Positions 9,688 through 19,839 of a stretch of 64,000 nt of DNA are shown here, piece by piece (within the stretch, counting starts at the first letter, position 1; each line of letters begins with the position of its first letter). The notes under the pieces are model-generated. The model made no database searches. It saw only the letters and a program-made list of their open reading frames with translations, and had not been told where the DNA came from. The position numbers and the translations under genes are program-made. The DNA comes from Cristatella mucedo (lineage: Eukaryota > Bryozoa > Phylactolaemata > Cristatellidae): NCBI GenBank assembly GCA_009760855.2, contig WPIO01000016.1, positions 4,102,001-4,166,000 of the forward strand. The letters are read 5' to 3'.

Positions 9688-11242
9688 GTAAGTATAGCAG
9701 AAACATTAACTAAAGAAATTAATTAAATTAAAATTAATTAGTTAAAGAAATATTACTATTACTATTACTATTACTCTCGGATGTTTTCTAAGCGATTTTT
9801 TCTCTTCTGATTGCGATTAGTGTTCCCATAATATGCCACACAAAAAATTTGATTCTGCCATGATTTTTTTCTTCTTAAACGGTACCATAAAATCTGCCAT
9901 CGTTTTTGATGCAAAATCAAAAGTCAATAACACAACATTCAATCATGTGCCAAGTGCTGCTGTGATTTTGGAGACTCATTAAACTGGTAGCTGCGCCTAA
10001 TTGGCACATAGCCATACTTCCCCTTGAATGACCAATTGACAAGTGTGAATGCAGTAACGTGGAGGCTGCAATCGGTTGCCTGTACTATCCAACAATTTTT
10101 GCGGTACCTTACCTACCCCAACAGCGTTTGCGTTTGCTTGTGTCGCTTTTAAAAATCAATCAAAAACTGTTAAAATGACATTTAAGCGAGACGCAACTAG
10201 CTGCTCTTGATTCCTACGCACTAACCGGAAGGGCACGGGAACCGTTAGGAAGGACGAAAGAATGACAAGGTCTTACATTACAAGAAAAGCTTCTTGGCTG
10301 AGCTGGGAATAAATTCGTGTGTTTATTGATGAATAATAATAGCAGAGAATGCTGGTTTGAACTAAAATTCTAGAATCGGTGGTGTAAAATCATTCAGGTG
10401 TTGTAAGATCATCACATTTAGAGGGCCAACCGAAGGCACTCCTGGTTTGTGTTACGGACCAGCTGAACGAACCAACTGTCGCCAACGGTCAAATGTTGTC
10501 AGAAGAGAGGCGGCCGCTCTACTGTCCTGCGATGCGTTTTAGAAAACTTTGCCGATCATTAAAATATTGATGGTGCAAAAATGGGTTTGAATCTCGTCTA
10601 TGAGACTCACTGCCGACGGTTACACGAGACAGTTACATGTACCGTAAATACTAATGAATGCTAGATTTAGTCTTTTCGAAAGCTCATCTGTCTTAACTTA
10701 TCGTGCGACAGTTCTCGAGCAATCATTTTTCTTTTTATTACGAAAATATATCACTTTGGCAACGACAATTGCCCTTAAAGTGGCGTCGAACTTAGGAACG
10801 GACAATAGTCTACTGCAAAATCTAGCTAAAAATATGTTTCGATTTCTCCATCTAGCTGTTAAAAAGCAATAAACAATAAAGCGAAACGTGAAGCGATAAG
10901 CTGCAGAGCTGAGGCGTTGGCGATACTTATCAAATTGAGGAGTGCCACAAGAAGGCCGGTATAAATGAGAACTACTATTCTGCCTAACAGTAAGTAGCAT
11001 TGCATTCAGCCTTTGAATATCTTAGTGAGACGAATTTGATCGTACGTAGCTCTTACTGAGCTTACTCAGCCCACTCACCGAGCTCTTACTTACGCAAATG
11101 TATGCAAGGCTGTCTTTTCTAATGTCATGAAACCGTAATTAATTCTAATTGAATTGATGAGGCTCTGCGTGGATATTTAATATCGAGACTCCAAAGAAAT
11201 CCTGGATGCTAATACTCGATTTATAAGTTCTCACAATTGCAG
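9688..11242 (+). other. intron between USP-like exons
   Basis: About 1.55 kb bounded by GTAAGTAT and ACAATTGCAG. It contains a short (TTACTA)n run near 9750-9775. No repeat family or further exon is recognised. Confidence 0.45.
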
Positions 11243-11404
11243 AATCTGCTACGAACTTTCTACAATGACTATCGAGATCCTAGGATTAAAGTGGACGTGC
11301 CAATCATACTCAAGTGGCTGATCGATGCTATTGTCGGCATCGGTGTGCCTAGTGACGACTCTTCAAGAGGACTCGCTACCTCGTCTCGGTCTGGTGTTGC
11401 GCAG
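11243..11404 (+). CDS. exon of the USP-like host gene (QxD-box region)
   Basis: Fifty-four open codons lie between an acceptor (TCTCACAATTGCAG) and a donor (GTGTGA), phase 0 at both ends, so it joins in frame to the 9523-9687 exon. The product starts NLLRTFYNDYRDPRIKVDVP and continues IILKWLIDAIVGIG, then becomes Ser-rich. The L..LL...F......D.P..L.WL.DA pattern parallels the USP QQDAxEFLxWLLD box. The usual Gln and Glu are replaced (K-V-D-V-P-I-I), so if this is a USP it is divergent and may be catalytically altered. There is no start codon, as expected for an internal exon. Confidence 0.6.
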
Positions 11405-11742
11405 GTGTGAAGCTGTCTCCGAATTTCTACTTAATTTTATCAAAACTTGGCCGAGGCTTTACGGTCAAACGTGGGCAGGTGTTGGTCCGTAGCATGCTTT
11501 ACGTTATTCGCGCTCGCTGAACTTTCTGCGACCCTTTTAATAGACTAAATAGCCAGCGGAAAACGGCAGCTCGCCTTTAGTATCGCGAAGGAGCTGTGAG
11601 TATGTCTTTTTCTGAGATCCCCCTAGCTCGACTCCAGTGCTCTTTGCAGCTGGCATCAACATGAAGATGCTCTTGCTGTGCGACTAATCCAGAAAATAAG
11701 CTATAACGAGAGCTCGCTGTCTGTGGACTCGTTTCGCGGAGT

Positions 11743-11908
11743 CATAAATCCTAGCTGCTTTAACAGCCTTTTTTTGCATAGCAACAGAAGAGCCTTTATG
11801 GCTATCACGACCACTTGCAGTGGCGGTACAGGATCGCCCACCGCAGGAATCGAACCCAAGACCTCGGAACCGAGGTCATGAAAGCAACCACCTGTCATAG
11901 TAGTTCAG
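11743..11908 (-). mobile_element. SINE-2 copy (tRNA-derived)
   Basis: On the minus strand it has a B-box (GGGTTCGATTCC, about 11847-11858), the body with GGCGATCC and GCTATGCAAAAAAAGGCTG, and a short ATTTAT tail. It is close to the 26.6-kb copy. It sits antisense in an intron of the USP-like gene. Confidence 0.8.
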
Positions 11909-12166
11909 TAACGGGAGACAACGCTTCGCCATCTTGCAGCGTGGATGGAAGTGTGCCATCTTGCCGCCTGACGGACGGACTTTCTCGCTTTAATTAGTAG
12001 AGATGAATGGCTGAAGATATGAGCCCGACGGTGGTCGCCCGGGTTACCATGGTTACCCGGTTCGCGTGGACTGCGATAACTGCCTGAATATTGGTCAAAA
12101 TTATATGAAAACTGGCTAAAAATGTCGGGCTCGTCGAGTTCTATTCGTCAGCAGAAAGACAGCGCT

Positions 12167-12672
12167 TCAGAAAACGATGATTTTTATTGGGTAATGCCTA
12201 GCAGCGGCTGACCAGATCCAAGGCAAGGATCCAGGGCTCGATCGCGAAATGAGCCTCTTTTTTTCCGAGAAATAGCTCAAGATTGATGGCTGATTTGGGA
12301 CACGATTTCTGCCACGAGTCTGTGCCATATCGGATGCTGCTGCCGACGGCGCGCCAATATTGTCAGTACCTTCGTACTCACTATCAGCGATACTACCCAG
12401 GCGTGCACTGGCGCCTCGATTCCGGACCACCCGCATAATCTTTTCAGAGCAGCGGTTGGCAATAAAGTTACCGGGAAATGTTTCCATGAATTGCAGACCA
12501 GTTCTATTGCGTTGTTAAGAACATCATTGCTAACATCTTTTACATCGTCATTATAGCCAACCACAGCGTGCATCCTTTCGTTGAGCTCTTGCGCGCATAG
12601 TTTTTCAGATTGCTGCGACATGATTCTGACAGTGCTGCTCCTGAATCGAGTTGACGGCGTTTTCGACTTCAA
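12167..12672 (-). pseudogene. Tigger/pogo-like transposase C-terminus, frameshifted
   Basis: Two overlapping minus-strand frames join into one plausible protein. The first (12672 downward) reads LCAQELNERMHAV..DVLNNAIELVCNSW; after a frameshift near 12485 the second reads METFPGNFIANRCSEKIMRV and ends with a Ser/Arg-rich tail containing NQPSILSYF. The pattern DAI..V..AW....TI.NCF is typical of the C-terminal part of pogo/Tigger DDE transposases, and a xxxIxxYF tail also fits. The DDE catalytic core is not present, so only a dead fragment remains. The assignment rests on remembered family pattern; a profile search would settle it. Confidence 0.45.
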
Positions 12673-13171
12673 AACGCGCTATATTTTTTGTAGCAGATAT
12701 CCCCAAAATAGATAATTAATTTTGATTCTAATTACAAAAATCGGTGACCCGCATTGCCGCCGTTGGACTCACATCGCTATTGTACCTTCATCTGTCTAGG
12801 TAACACATGCAGTTACTGCGGCAATACCATGAGATCAGAGCACGTACGCTCGTCATCAGGGAGACCAGTTTAATGCTTATCAGGGCATTGCAAGGAAGTT
12901 TGAAGAAACGTAAAAGGCTGACTAAGCAAGATTTGAAGTTATGGAAATCAAGCTAGACCTGTAAATTTGATAATTCTACCTAAACTGTAATTAAAATGAT
13001 ATACTTTAGTAATTCTCCATATCCCTTTTTCATAACCTTCAGGAAATTCAGCCACATCCTTGCAGATATGCATGCAATGTCGCTTCGATTCTGCTTCGAT
13101 CTCAGCTCGCCATGCTTCGGCGGAGCTCCGCATCTGCTGCTGTATATCTTCCTATTATTCCTTGCATTTAG

Positions 13172-13324
13172 ACGATGGCCACTCCTGGACCACTCCAAGT
13201 AATCATTGGCACGATGCTCGCGAAAATGAAAATCGTTAGGAACACGAGCACGCGGTGCACAAGATGCAACAACAGCACGAAGGATCAAACCTCGTCATTT
13301 GTCTGCAACTTCTTCTTCGGCGGG
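13172..13324 (+). CDS. exon of the USP-like host gene (CxxC finger)
   Basis: Acceptor TATTATTCCTTGCATTTAG, 51 open codons and donor GGGGTAAGC, phase 0 at both ends and in frame with the preceding exon. The product contains LQVIIGTMLAKMKIVRNTST, then RCTRCNNSTKDQTSSFVC. In USPs the segment after the QQD box is F.G.L.S...C..C...S....F, a strand plus the first CxxC of the finger subdomain, and this exon fits that order and spacing. Together with the two upstream exons this is the best reason for the USP assignment. The second CxxC and the catalytic His box were not located. Confidence 0.6.
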
Positions 13325-14108
13325 GTAAGCACATGCCTGAGTGGTGGCAGGGGCAAGCCTAATTCGTGGTTTACGTGACTAATGACAAGTCACGTTCGTG
13401 GGAGCGCGAAGTGCTCAGCCGATGCAGACCCCGGCCGCCGACGCCTCTGCTGCCGGTGCTACGTCTGACCTTGTGCCACTGCCACGAACTCGAACTCAAG
13501 CCCGGCTCGCCCGCTTCAGTAGCGCAACGGGCCATGTTTTAGCGGCGGCAACAGCGCAGGTATTAGTGAACCTCGAGCTCCACCTACGCCTGTCCGACAT
13601 TCATCTTCGTCTTCGCCGCCTGTCTGACCTTCACCTACGCATTTGCCTGTCCTACGATGTCATCCTAGGACGGTAAACCCGTTGCTCGGTGGTTGCAAAT
13701 TTGGGCAATTCTTTCCCCGAAATTCCTGAGCTGTTTCGATCTCGAATTCTATTATTACCACTCAAGTATGGCGTTAGAGGCCACGCGAAACCGCTCGATG
13801 CAACCCTCTCTGCCGATTAAGCATTGGTGTAGCACGGCCTGGGAAGGTTGTGCAATGGGCATCGAAATAGAGTGCCATTTCACCTTCACCTTTCATCTTC
13901 ACCCCTCAGTGACGACGGCGGTGAATAGCAATAGCGTGTACACGGTTACGTGTTGGTCCTTTTTGGCTAGCGGACGTGGCGCTGGCGGCTTTGGCCACTG
14001 ATGGCCACGTCCGGGGTTGCAACTTCTGCTGGGGACAAGCGAGTCACGAAGGGGCTGTGCAAGCTCCATCGAGAGGAACCACGATCGCTGTGCAGGACTC
14101 GGACCTGC

Positions 14109-14124
14109 GGGGGGGGGGGGGGGG
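14109..14124 (+). repeat. poly-G tract
   Basis: Sixteen consecutive G. Such runs can form G-quadruplex-like structures and are also prone to sequencing error. Confidence 0.9.
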
Positions 14125-14956
14125 TCGCCGTCCGTGCTCTGCTCGTATTCTGCGAGTTGAAGTATTTGAGTCTTATGCGACGCCATGCATTTAGAAACAG
14201 AGCATCTGTTAGAGACAACCTAAATATGCACATTTTGATTTGCACCCTTGGGCAGGCCATCGTAGGACTGAATGCAGCAACGAATCTCACGACCTTGAAC
14301 CACAGGAAGCATTTGGAGATCGACAAAAGCGAGGAGTTTGCTTTGCTCTAGGGGCTGTCGGACATTTTAACCGCCCCTTGAATTTAGCGTACGTTCTACC
14401 TTCTCGTTGAAAAATTGTGCGCGAGAAGCGATTAGGATCTCTGGCGTTTCTGGGAGCAGCAGGGTTCCCTGTTTGCCACTTATTAAGCAGGCACGGTCAC
14501 TGCTACCGTCTAAACAGTCACCAACTCATGTATCATCGTCCTTGGTGAGCTCAGAATACGGCATTTGCTACTTCAAACGGTTAACGGCGCCGGCAGCGCT
14601 TCATTAGACAGTGCTTTATCGTGTCGCGTTTTGACTGCCTACACTGAGAGGAGGAAGAGGACACTTTTAGAGGACACGGAAGCTAGATCACACTAAGTAC
14701 ACTTTTAGATTTTAGTTGTAATTGATGGAATCGCTGCTCCTAAAAGCTGGGCCGAGCTTTGGCAGCAATTCGCAAGTCGAAGTCCAGTTTATGTAAAATT
14801 TCACGGATGAATAAACCGGCCAAAGACGAGACAAGAATCACTCAAGGTAGTTTTCACAAGTTTTTGTTGCTCCGATCTCCGAGGGGGGCTGCCATAGATC
14901 TCCTTTTGCTCGACTCGACGACGATGTCGGAAAAACAGAAGCGAATATGTTTATAA

Positions 14957-15057
14957 ATATATATATATTTATTTATTTGTACGTATGTGTAATTAGGCTT
15001 GCATATATATATCTATATATATATATATATAGATATATATATATCTATATATATATA

Positions 15058-15141
<84 letters not shown>

Positions 15142-15151
15142 TATATATATA
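14957..15151. repeat. (AT)n microsatellite
   Basis: Nearly pure TA dinucleotides with occasional TC and GA interruptions, densest from about 15003. Open frames across it (poly I/Y) are artefacts. Confidence 0.95.
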
Positions 15152-15423
15152 CATATTGTCTGTATAAACATATAGGTATACTCTGTGTAGTCCATGATGA
15201 AAGCTCTACAGATAAATGACGTTGGAATATTAAAAGAAATCTAATTGAGTAGTTAACTAATCACAGACCTCGACTGACTGTTTATTTCAAGTCTGTGAGT
15301 CGACATTCAAAAAATGTAGCTGCTTTGTAAACGCCATTTTCAATCTTTTGTGAGACCACTGGCGATACTAGTGCCACTGCATGTTCCACTACGGCTCCTT
15401 CTGCGGCTTTCATCTGCTGCCAG

Positions 15424-15627
15424 CCAATGTTTATTGCCTCCTTCGCAGCCTCTGCCACTCAGCGGCTGCTTTGTTGTCTTTTCGCTTCGCTGAGGTTTGA
15501 GACTGAAACCTTTTTCTTGGAAAGCCGAAGAGAATCGGTGCGAGATGGTTCATATTGGATACTCTGCACGGCGATTGTGAATCTGCCTTTTGCTCCTTGC
15601 GTACTTCCGGTGCCACCAGGAGTCTGG
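15424..15627 (+). CDS. candidate further exon of the host gene
   Basis: An acceptor (CTTTCATCTGCTGCCAG) and a donor (GTCTGG then GTAATAAGC) bound 68 open codons, phase 0 at both ends like the three upstream exons. The product includes LRFETETFFLESRRESVRDG and later CVLPVPPGVW. I do not recognise a domain; it does not obviously match the USP palm. It is called from phase and splice agreement only. A more downstream acceptor at 15450 would break the frame. Confidence 0.35.
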
Positions 15628-16369
15628 GTAATAAGCGATGCTCAAGCCTCCTGGTCCTGTACTTAATCGGCGTTTCTGAGTTGCAAACGTTGCGAAGTTA
15701 AATTCCTATATTGCTGGTGGTGTCTACAGCGTACGTACGAAAGCCATTGCCAGTAGGGCCGTTTTAATAAAAGAAATACCGAGTTCTTGGCGCCTCTTCA
15801 AAATTTTGTTCAATTCGGTAATATCACTTTGAATATAAAGCAGTTAATAAGGTATTGCACTTCAATACATAGAATATGGTTACTTTATATCTAAAGCGGT
15901 ACATCCAGGTGTCCTCTTCTTCTTTTGGTTATCCACTACATCGGCATTTATGGTTGCATTAAAAAAGAATAGACTTCTTCAGGAAAAGTCTAAAAGTACT
16001 GAGCAAGGGCGGCAAACAGTATATCAAACGTGGATATCTATTTGTTAAAGTGTGCCTGAATTCGATGTATCAACTTTATAAATGGCGTGCTCACGAGAAT
16101 AAATGATTACTTGATCAGTGGATTCTCGCGGCGAAATTCTAATTCTTTTTTGATAATCACTTTTAGTGGCAAACCAGATACGTGAAAGAACTTTTCGAGA
16201 AAAGCACGGAGATGAAGAGGTAAGCCGCTTTTGTAGAAAAAAATTTATTTTGTACAGCACTACACGGTATTATGATATCGTACATTAACGAATTACTAAA
16301 ACGATTGTTATTTGACCGCAGCGCGTAAGAAATTTCGTGCTTATGAACATCTAAACGCTTATCGCTTCG
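15628..16369. other. unassigned stretch
   Basis: No exon or known repeat recognised. AT-rich, with several short open frames on the minus strand. Confidence 0.4.
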
Positions 16370-18733
16370 GGCAGCTGGGTCTCCCACGCCGGCGACTGCC
16401 TTAGCTGCACCGGCCGCTAGTAACCTGCTTGTTAGTTATGATCGTCAGCAGCTGTTATCGCTTCGTCTTCGCAGATCAAATGCATTCCTAGATATTAATG
16501 TTGTTGCTAAGATTCATGAACTATGCATTAACAAAAGAAAAGCACCCCGTAGCCGCCTCGGTGGCCGGTACCGCCAGGTCAGACGCCGCTCGTTGGGCGG
16601 GAACTGCGAGCTGAGAACCCGCTCGTTCGGTATTCCTAGCCTTGTCTCGTACCGCTCAGCACGCTCCCCACATGCGTCACTGTTAATCTCTCTAACTTAG
16701 TGGTCATCAGGCTTGTTGTAACTCCATCGGCCAGACTTAACGCCTGCCTTTGGAATCCTCGCTCAATGTGCAATAAGCCTCTGGTAATAAGCGACCTTAT
16801 TTCTGGAAATGGTATCGACCTGCTCGGCCTAACTGAAACTTAGCTAAAATTGATAAACTGCCCGACAATAAAAGACGCTACCCCATCTGGTTTCTCGTTC
16901 TTTGACACCCCTAGATCAATCAAAACTGGAGGTGAAGTTACTTTTATCGTGCGCTCGAAATTCAACTACAAGCCATTTGCAGCACCCTCGAAGCAGTCTT
17001 TTGAATCATTTGTCTTGGTCTCACCCGAAAACAAGCTACCGATAGTGGCAGTAGTCTATCGCTCACCAGGTACCAAATCCTCCTTTATCTAAGATTTATC
17101 CGATCTCATTTCGATTCTGTGTGCAAGAAATCGACCCTTCCTCGTTATGGGTGATTTCAACGTTCACTTTGATGACTTATCTGACGCTTTCAGCACCGAA
17201 TTTCGTGCATTGACTGACTCATTGTCTATTGTGGCTCATGTGCATGACTCTACCTACATCAAGGGTCACACACTCGACGAGATTTTCTCATACAACTGCA
17301 CTTTGTCATCACCAATTATTAACAAATCCTGCTTATCTGACCACATGCAGATCTCATTAAATCTACAGTGTATGCCCACATCCTCCTCTAAAATAACCTG
17401 TGAATCGCGAAACCTCAAGAACCTTGACATCGATGCTGTCCGTGCGAGAATATCTGATTCGACTTAGCTGATGAGTCCTCCGTCCGATCTGTCATCATTG
17501 GTAGATAGCTACAACAAGACACTAGCTGACACGCTCGACGAGTTTGCATCTCTGACAAAGCGCATTGTGCGCCCCCGCCCAGACGGCCTATGGTTTACCA
17601 CAGACATCATACTAGCCAGGTCTACTAAACGAAAGCTAGAAAAAGCATACAAAAGATCCGGACTTACTGTCCATCGACAGGCTTATGAAGACTACTGTAA
17701 GTCGTACCAATCGATCCTAGCAAAGGCCAAGCCTAGCTTCTATAGAAACATTGTTGAATAACAGATGCACAATCCAAAAGTGCTGATGTTGACGATCAAC
17801 CGTCTCCTCCAACCGTTCCCAGATTAGCTCCTTACCTGATGATCCTAGTGATGATCTAGCCGATCGCTTCTCTCGATTCTTTGTGCAGAAGATAGACAAG
17901 ATCAGGGAGTAAATCCCTACGATGACAACCTCCCCACTAGAATGCTGTTCCTCGGTTTCTGGCTGCACCTCAATGTCTGCATTTAAGCAGGTCACTAGTG
18001 ATCTAGTCCTAAAGTTTGTATCGCAATAAAAGAAGACAACAAGTCCTCTGAACCCTATTCCCACTATCCTGCTCCTACGTTGCGTTGATCAGCTGCTGCC
18101 ATGCATAACTAACATCATTAATATGTCATTAGCCTCAGGTCATGTCCCAGCACCTCTCAAAAAACCTGTAGTCAGGCCTCTCCTCAAGAAAGCAACACTA
18201 GACCAAGAGAACTTGAGCAACTACCACCCAGTCTCTCTTCTACCATTCCTATCAAAGACACTAGCACGGGTCGTGGCCGACCAGCTGAACTCCTATATCG
18301 AAACCTCACACCTTGCTAGTAAGTTCCACTCTGGCTTTAGAGCTAATCACTCCACAGAGTCAGCATTGCTTCGGGTATACAACGACCTACTTAGGAATGC
18401 AGACATGGGTAGAGTGTCTCTGCATGTTTTGCTCGATCTCTCGGCTTAACTTAAAAACACACCTATTTAGGACAGCATTTAGTGGGTCCCTGTGATTCGT
18501 CCTTTACGTGCGTATGCGTGCTGACACTGTGCATGCTGCCACTATCCACATTTGCATGCTGACCCTGTGCATGTCACCCCTAACCATGTTATTCATTTGT
18601 TTGTTTTTCATGAAAGCTTTTACTTACCATTTAATTGCATTTCCCTTTGCAGCAAATGTAAAGCGCCTAGAAAGAGATTGAGTTTTCTGAGGGCGCTTTA
18701 TCAAGTAAATTATTATTATTATTATTATCATTA
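16370..18733 (+). mobile_element. LINE-A copy reaching the 5' region, internally deleted
   Basis: From about 16370 an open frame encodes the LINE leader: a YDRQQLLSLRLRRS motif, then a basic segment (INKRKAPRSRLGGRYRQVRR) and FGIPSLVSYRS. This is followed by the APE endonuclease (about 16700-17470: LTETW with a stop, MGDFNVHFDD, SDHMQISLNL), the linker, and RT domain 0 to the start of motif A. At about 18445 the frame jumps from LLDLSA to [15 protein letters not shown], deleting roughly 1.3 kb of RT. The 3' UTR, hairpin and (TTA)n tail are intact (18655-18733). It carries stops at 16842, 17092, 17467 and 17759 among others. The exact 5' end is not defined. Confidence 0.85.
17147..17467 (+). 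pseudogene. LINE-A endonuclease segment
   Basis: This open segment carries the conserved APE-type signatures MGDFNVHFDDL and SCLSDHMQISL. In related LINEs these residues belong to the endonuclease that nicks target DNA to prime reverse transcription. In-frame stops lie on both sides, so the copy is inactive. Confidence 0.8.
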
Positions 18734-18870
18734 TTAAAACTAGGTTTTACCTTCATTAATGAGCCTGTAAAAGCGATTGGCCATTCATGTAGAAATGTGC
18801 TAGCTATCGGCTGCTATGAAATTAAGTTATCCGGCATCTGATCAATGCTTAAAAGTATCGAATGATGTTT

Positions 18871-19101
18871 ATCTCTATTTGTAACTCCACAAAGTCATAA
18901 AGACCACGTGGGTATTACGCTGGAGAGTCTTGTATAGCGCACTCACAGCCTAAAGCTATTTTCGGTACAAGCATTCGGCAGCCAACAGACTTCGTCTCAC
19001 GCGAAAAAGAGAAAGTGGGTAGCGTAGCAGAGTCAGGAGGGCAGTCGAGGCGGTGAGTGGCGTGGAAGTAGCAGCAGCTCAGGACCGCTGGAAAAGAATG
19101 A
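18871..19101 (-). mobile_element. LINE-B 3' end, inverted
   Basis: It matches the 3' end of the LINE-B copies at 37.9 and 59.2 kb in the same orientation. On the minus strand the terminal hairpin reads GTAATACCCACG..TTGTGGAGTTAC (about 18890-18930). The upstream part includes the GAAGTCTGTTGGCTGCCGAA block. It is 5'-truncated and non-coding. Confidence 0.75.
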
Positions 19102-19690
19102 GTGATACGCAAAGCGAAGCTTGTGAGCGGCGTAGACGTGACAGCCAAGATTATGCTCGGCGATGAGATCATCGACAGGAGAAGATTAGGTCACTCTGAC
19201 ACTCGATAAGCTGCGAGATCTGTAACAGCACTCTTAAACTGTTTGCTCTGACCGAGAAGTGGCTGAAATCAACCAATCGCCTAACCATAGCCGTCGCAAC
19301 GCCGGAAGGGTTTTCTTCTTTTCATGCCCCTTGATTTAGAGGTCGGCTAACTCCGGCCTTTGAGGACTGATGCGGCTTAGCTAGTACTCCACTCCGGCCG
19401 GCCTAACGCCCCCCTTGTTGCTTATTGTTGGGTCCGGCCTACTTGAACTGAGGCGGTTTTTTGCCCCTTCCATGCAGCTGGTTGCAGCTCAAGCTGTCAC
19501 CCGTTTTAATTCTTAGAACTGATGTCAGGTGCATGTGTGAAACAGGAGCGCCTGACCCGATTGAATGATACATTTCTACCCCTATAATTGCCCCACACAT
19601 CTTTACCACTGTTGCAACTGTTTGCTTGTTTTACTAGCAACGCCCACTCCGCCGCCCTATGGAGTGAGAGTGGTTTCTTCTGGCCTAATT
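19102..19690. other. unassigned stretch
   Basis: GC-mixed sequence without recognisable coding or repeat content. Confidence 0.4.
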
Positions 19691-19786
19691 TAATAGTAAT
19701 AATAATAATAACACATTTGATTACGCGCCGTAAGAGAAAAACCAATCTCTTTCTAGGCGCTTTACAATTGCTGCAAAGGAAGCCCA
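19691..19786 (-). mobile_element. LINE-A 3' tail fragment, inverted
   Basis: (TAA)n followed by the reverse complement of the hairpin and GCTGCAAAGG. It is less than 100 bases long. Confidence 0.75.
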
Positions 19787-19839
19787 TATTGTGCCTTTCT
19801 CACCGTCTGAAATTGCCTCGTAGTCCGAAGCGTTTGCCG

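Larger units (their letters stand above)
11405..13171 (+). other. intron holding SINE-2 and a Tigger-like remnant
   Basis: About 1.77 kb between the two phase-0 exons. Both recognised repeats within it lie on the minus strand, as is common for intronic insertions. The rest shows nothing recognisable. Confidence 0.45.
13325..15423 (+). other. presumed intron with low-complexity tracts
   Basis: It contains an imperfect tandem of CCTGTCCGACATTCATC-like units of about 30 bp (13585-13655), a G16 homopolymer (14109-14124) and a long (AT)n tract (about 14957-15151). A possible exon at 14747-14846 breaks phase with its neighbours and is not called. Confidence 0.35.

Noticed and set aside
13398-13676. 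92-codon open frame with LSDIHLRLRR repeats
   Set aside because: The repeat is an imperfect minisatellite of about 30 bp, and other frames look equally plausible.
14050-14125. tRNA-like B-box (minus-strand GGTCCGAGTCC) next to the poly-G tract
   Set aside because: No A-box at suitable spacing and no clover-leaf; not called a tRNA or SINE.
14747-14846. Possible exon (LGRALAAIRKSKSSLCKISR..) with donor GTAGTT
   Set aside because: It would end in phase 1, while the neighbouring candidate exon starts in phase 0, and the donor is weak.
14947-15219. Open frames rich in I and Y on both strands
   Set aside because: They read through an (AT)n microsatellite.
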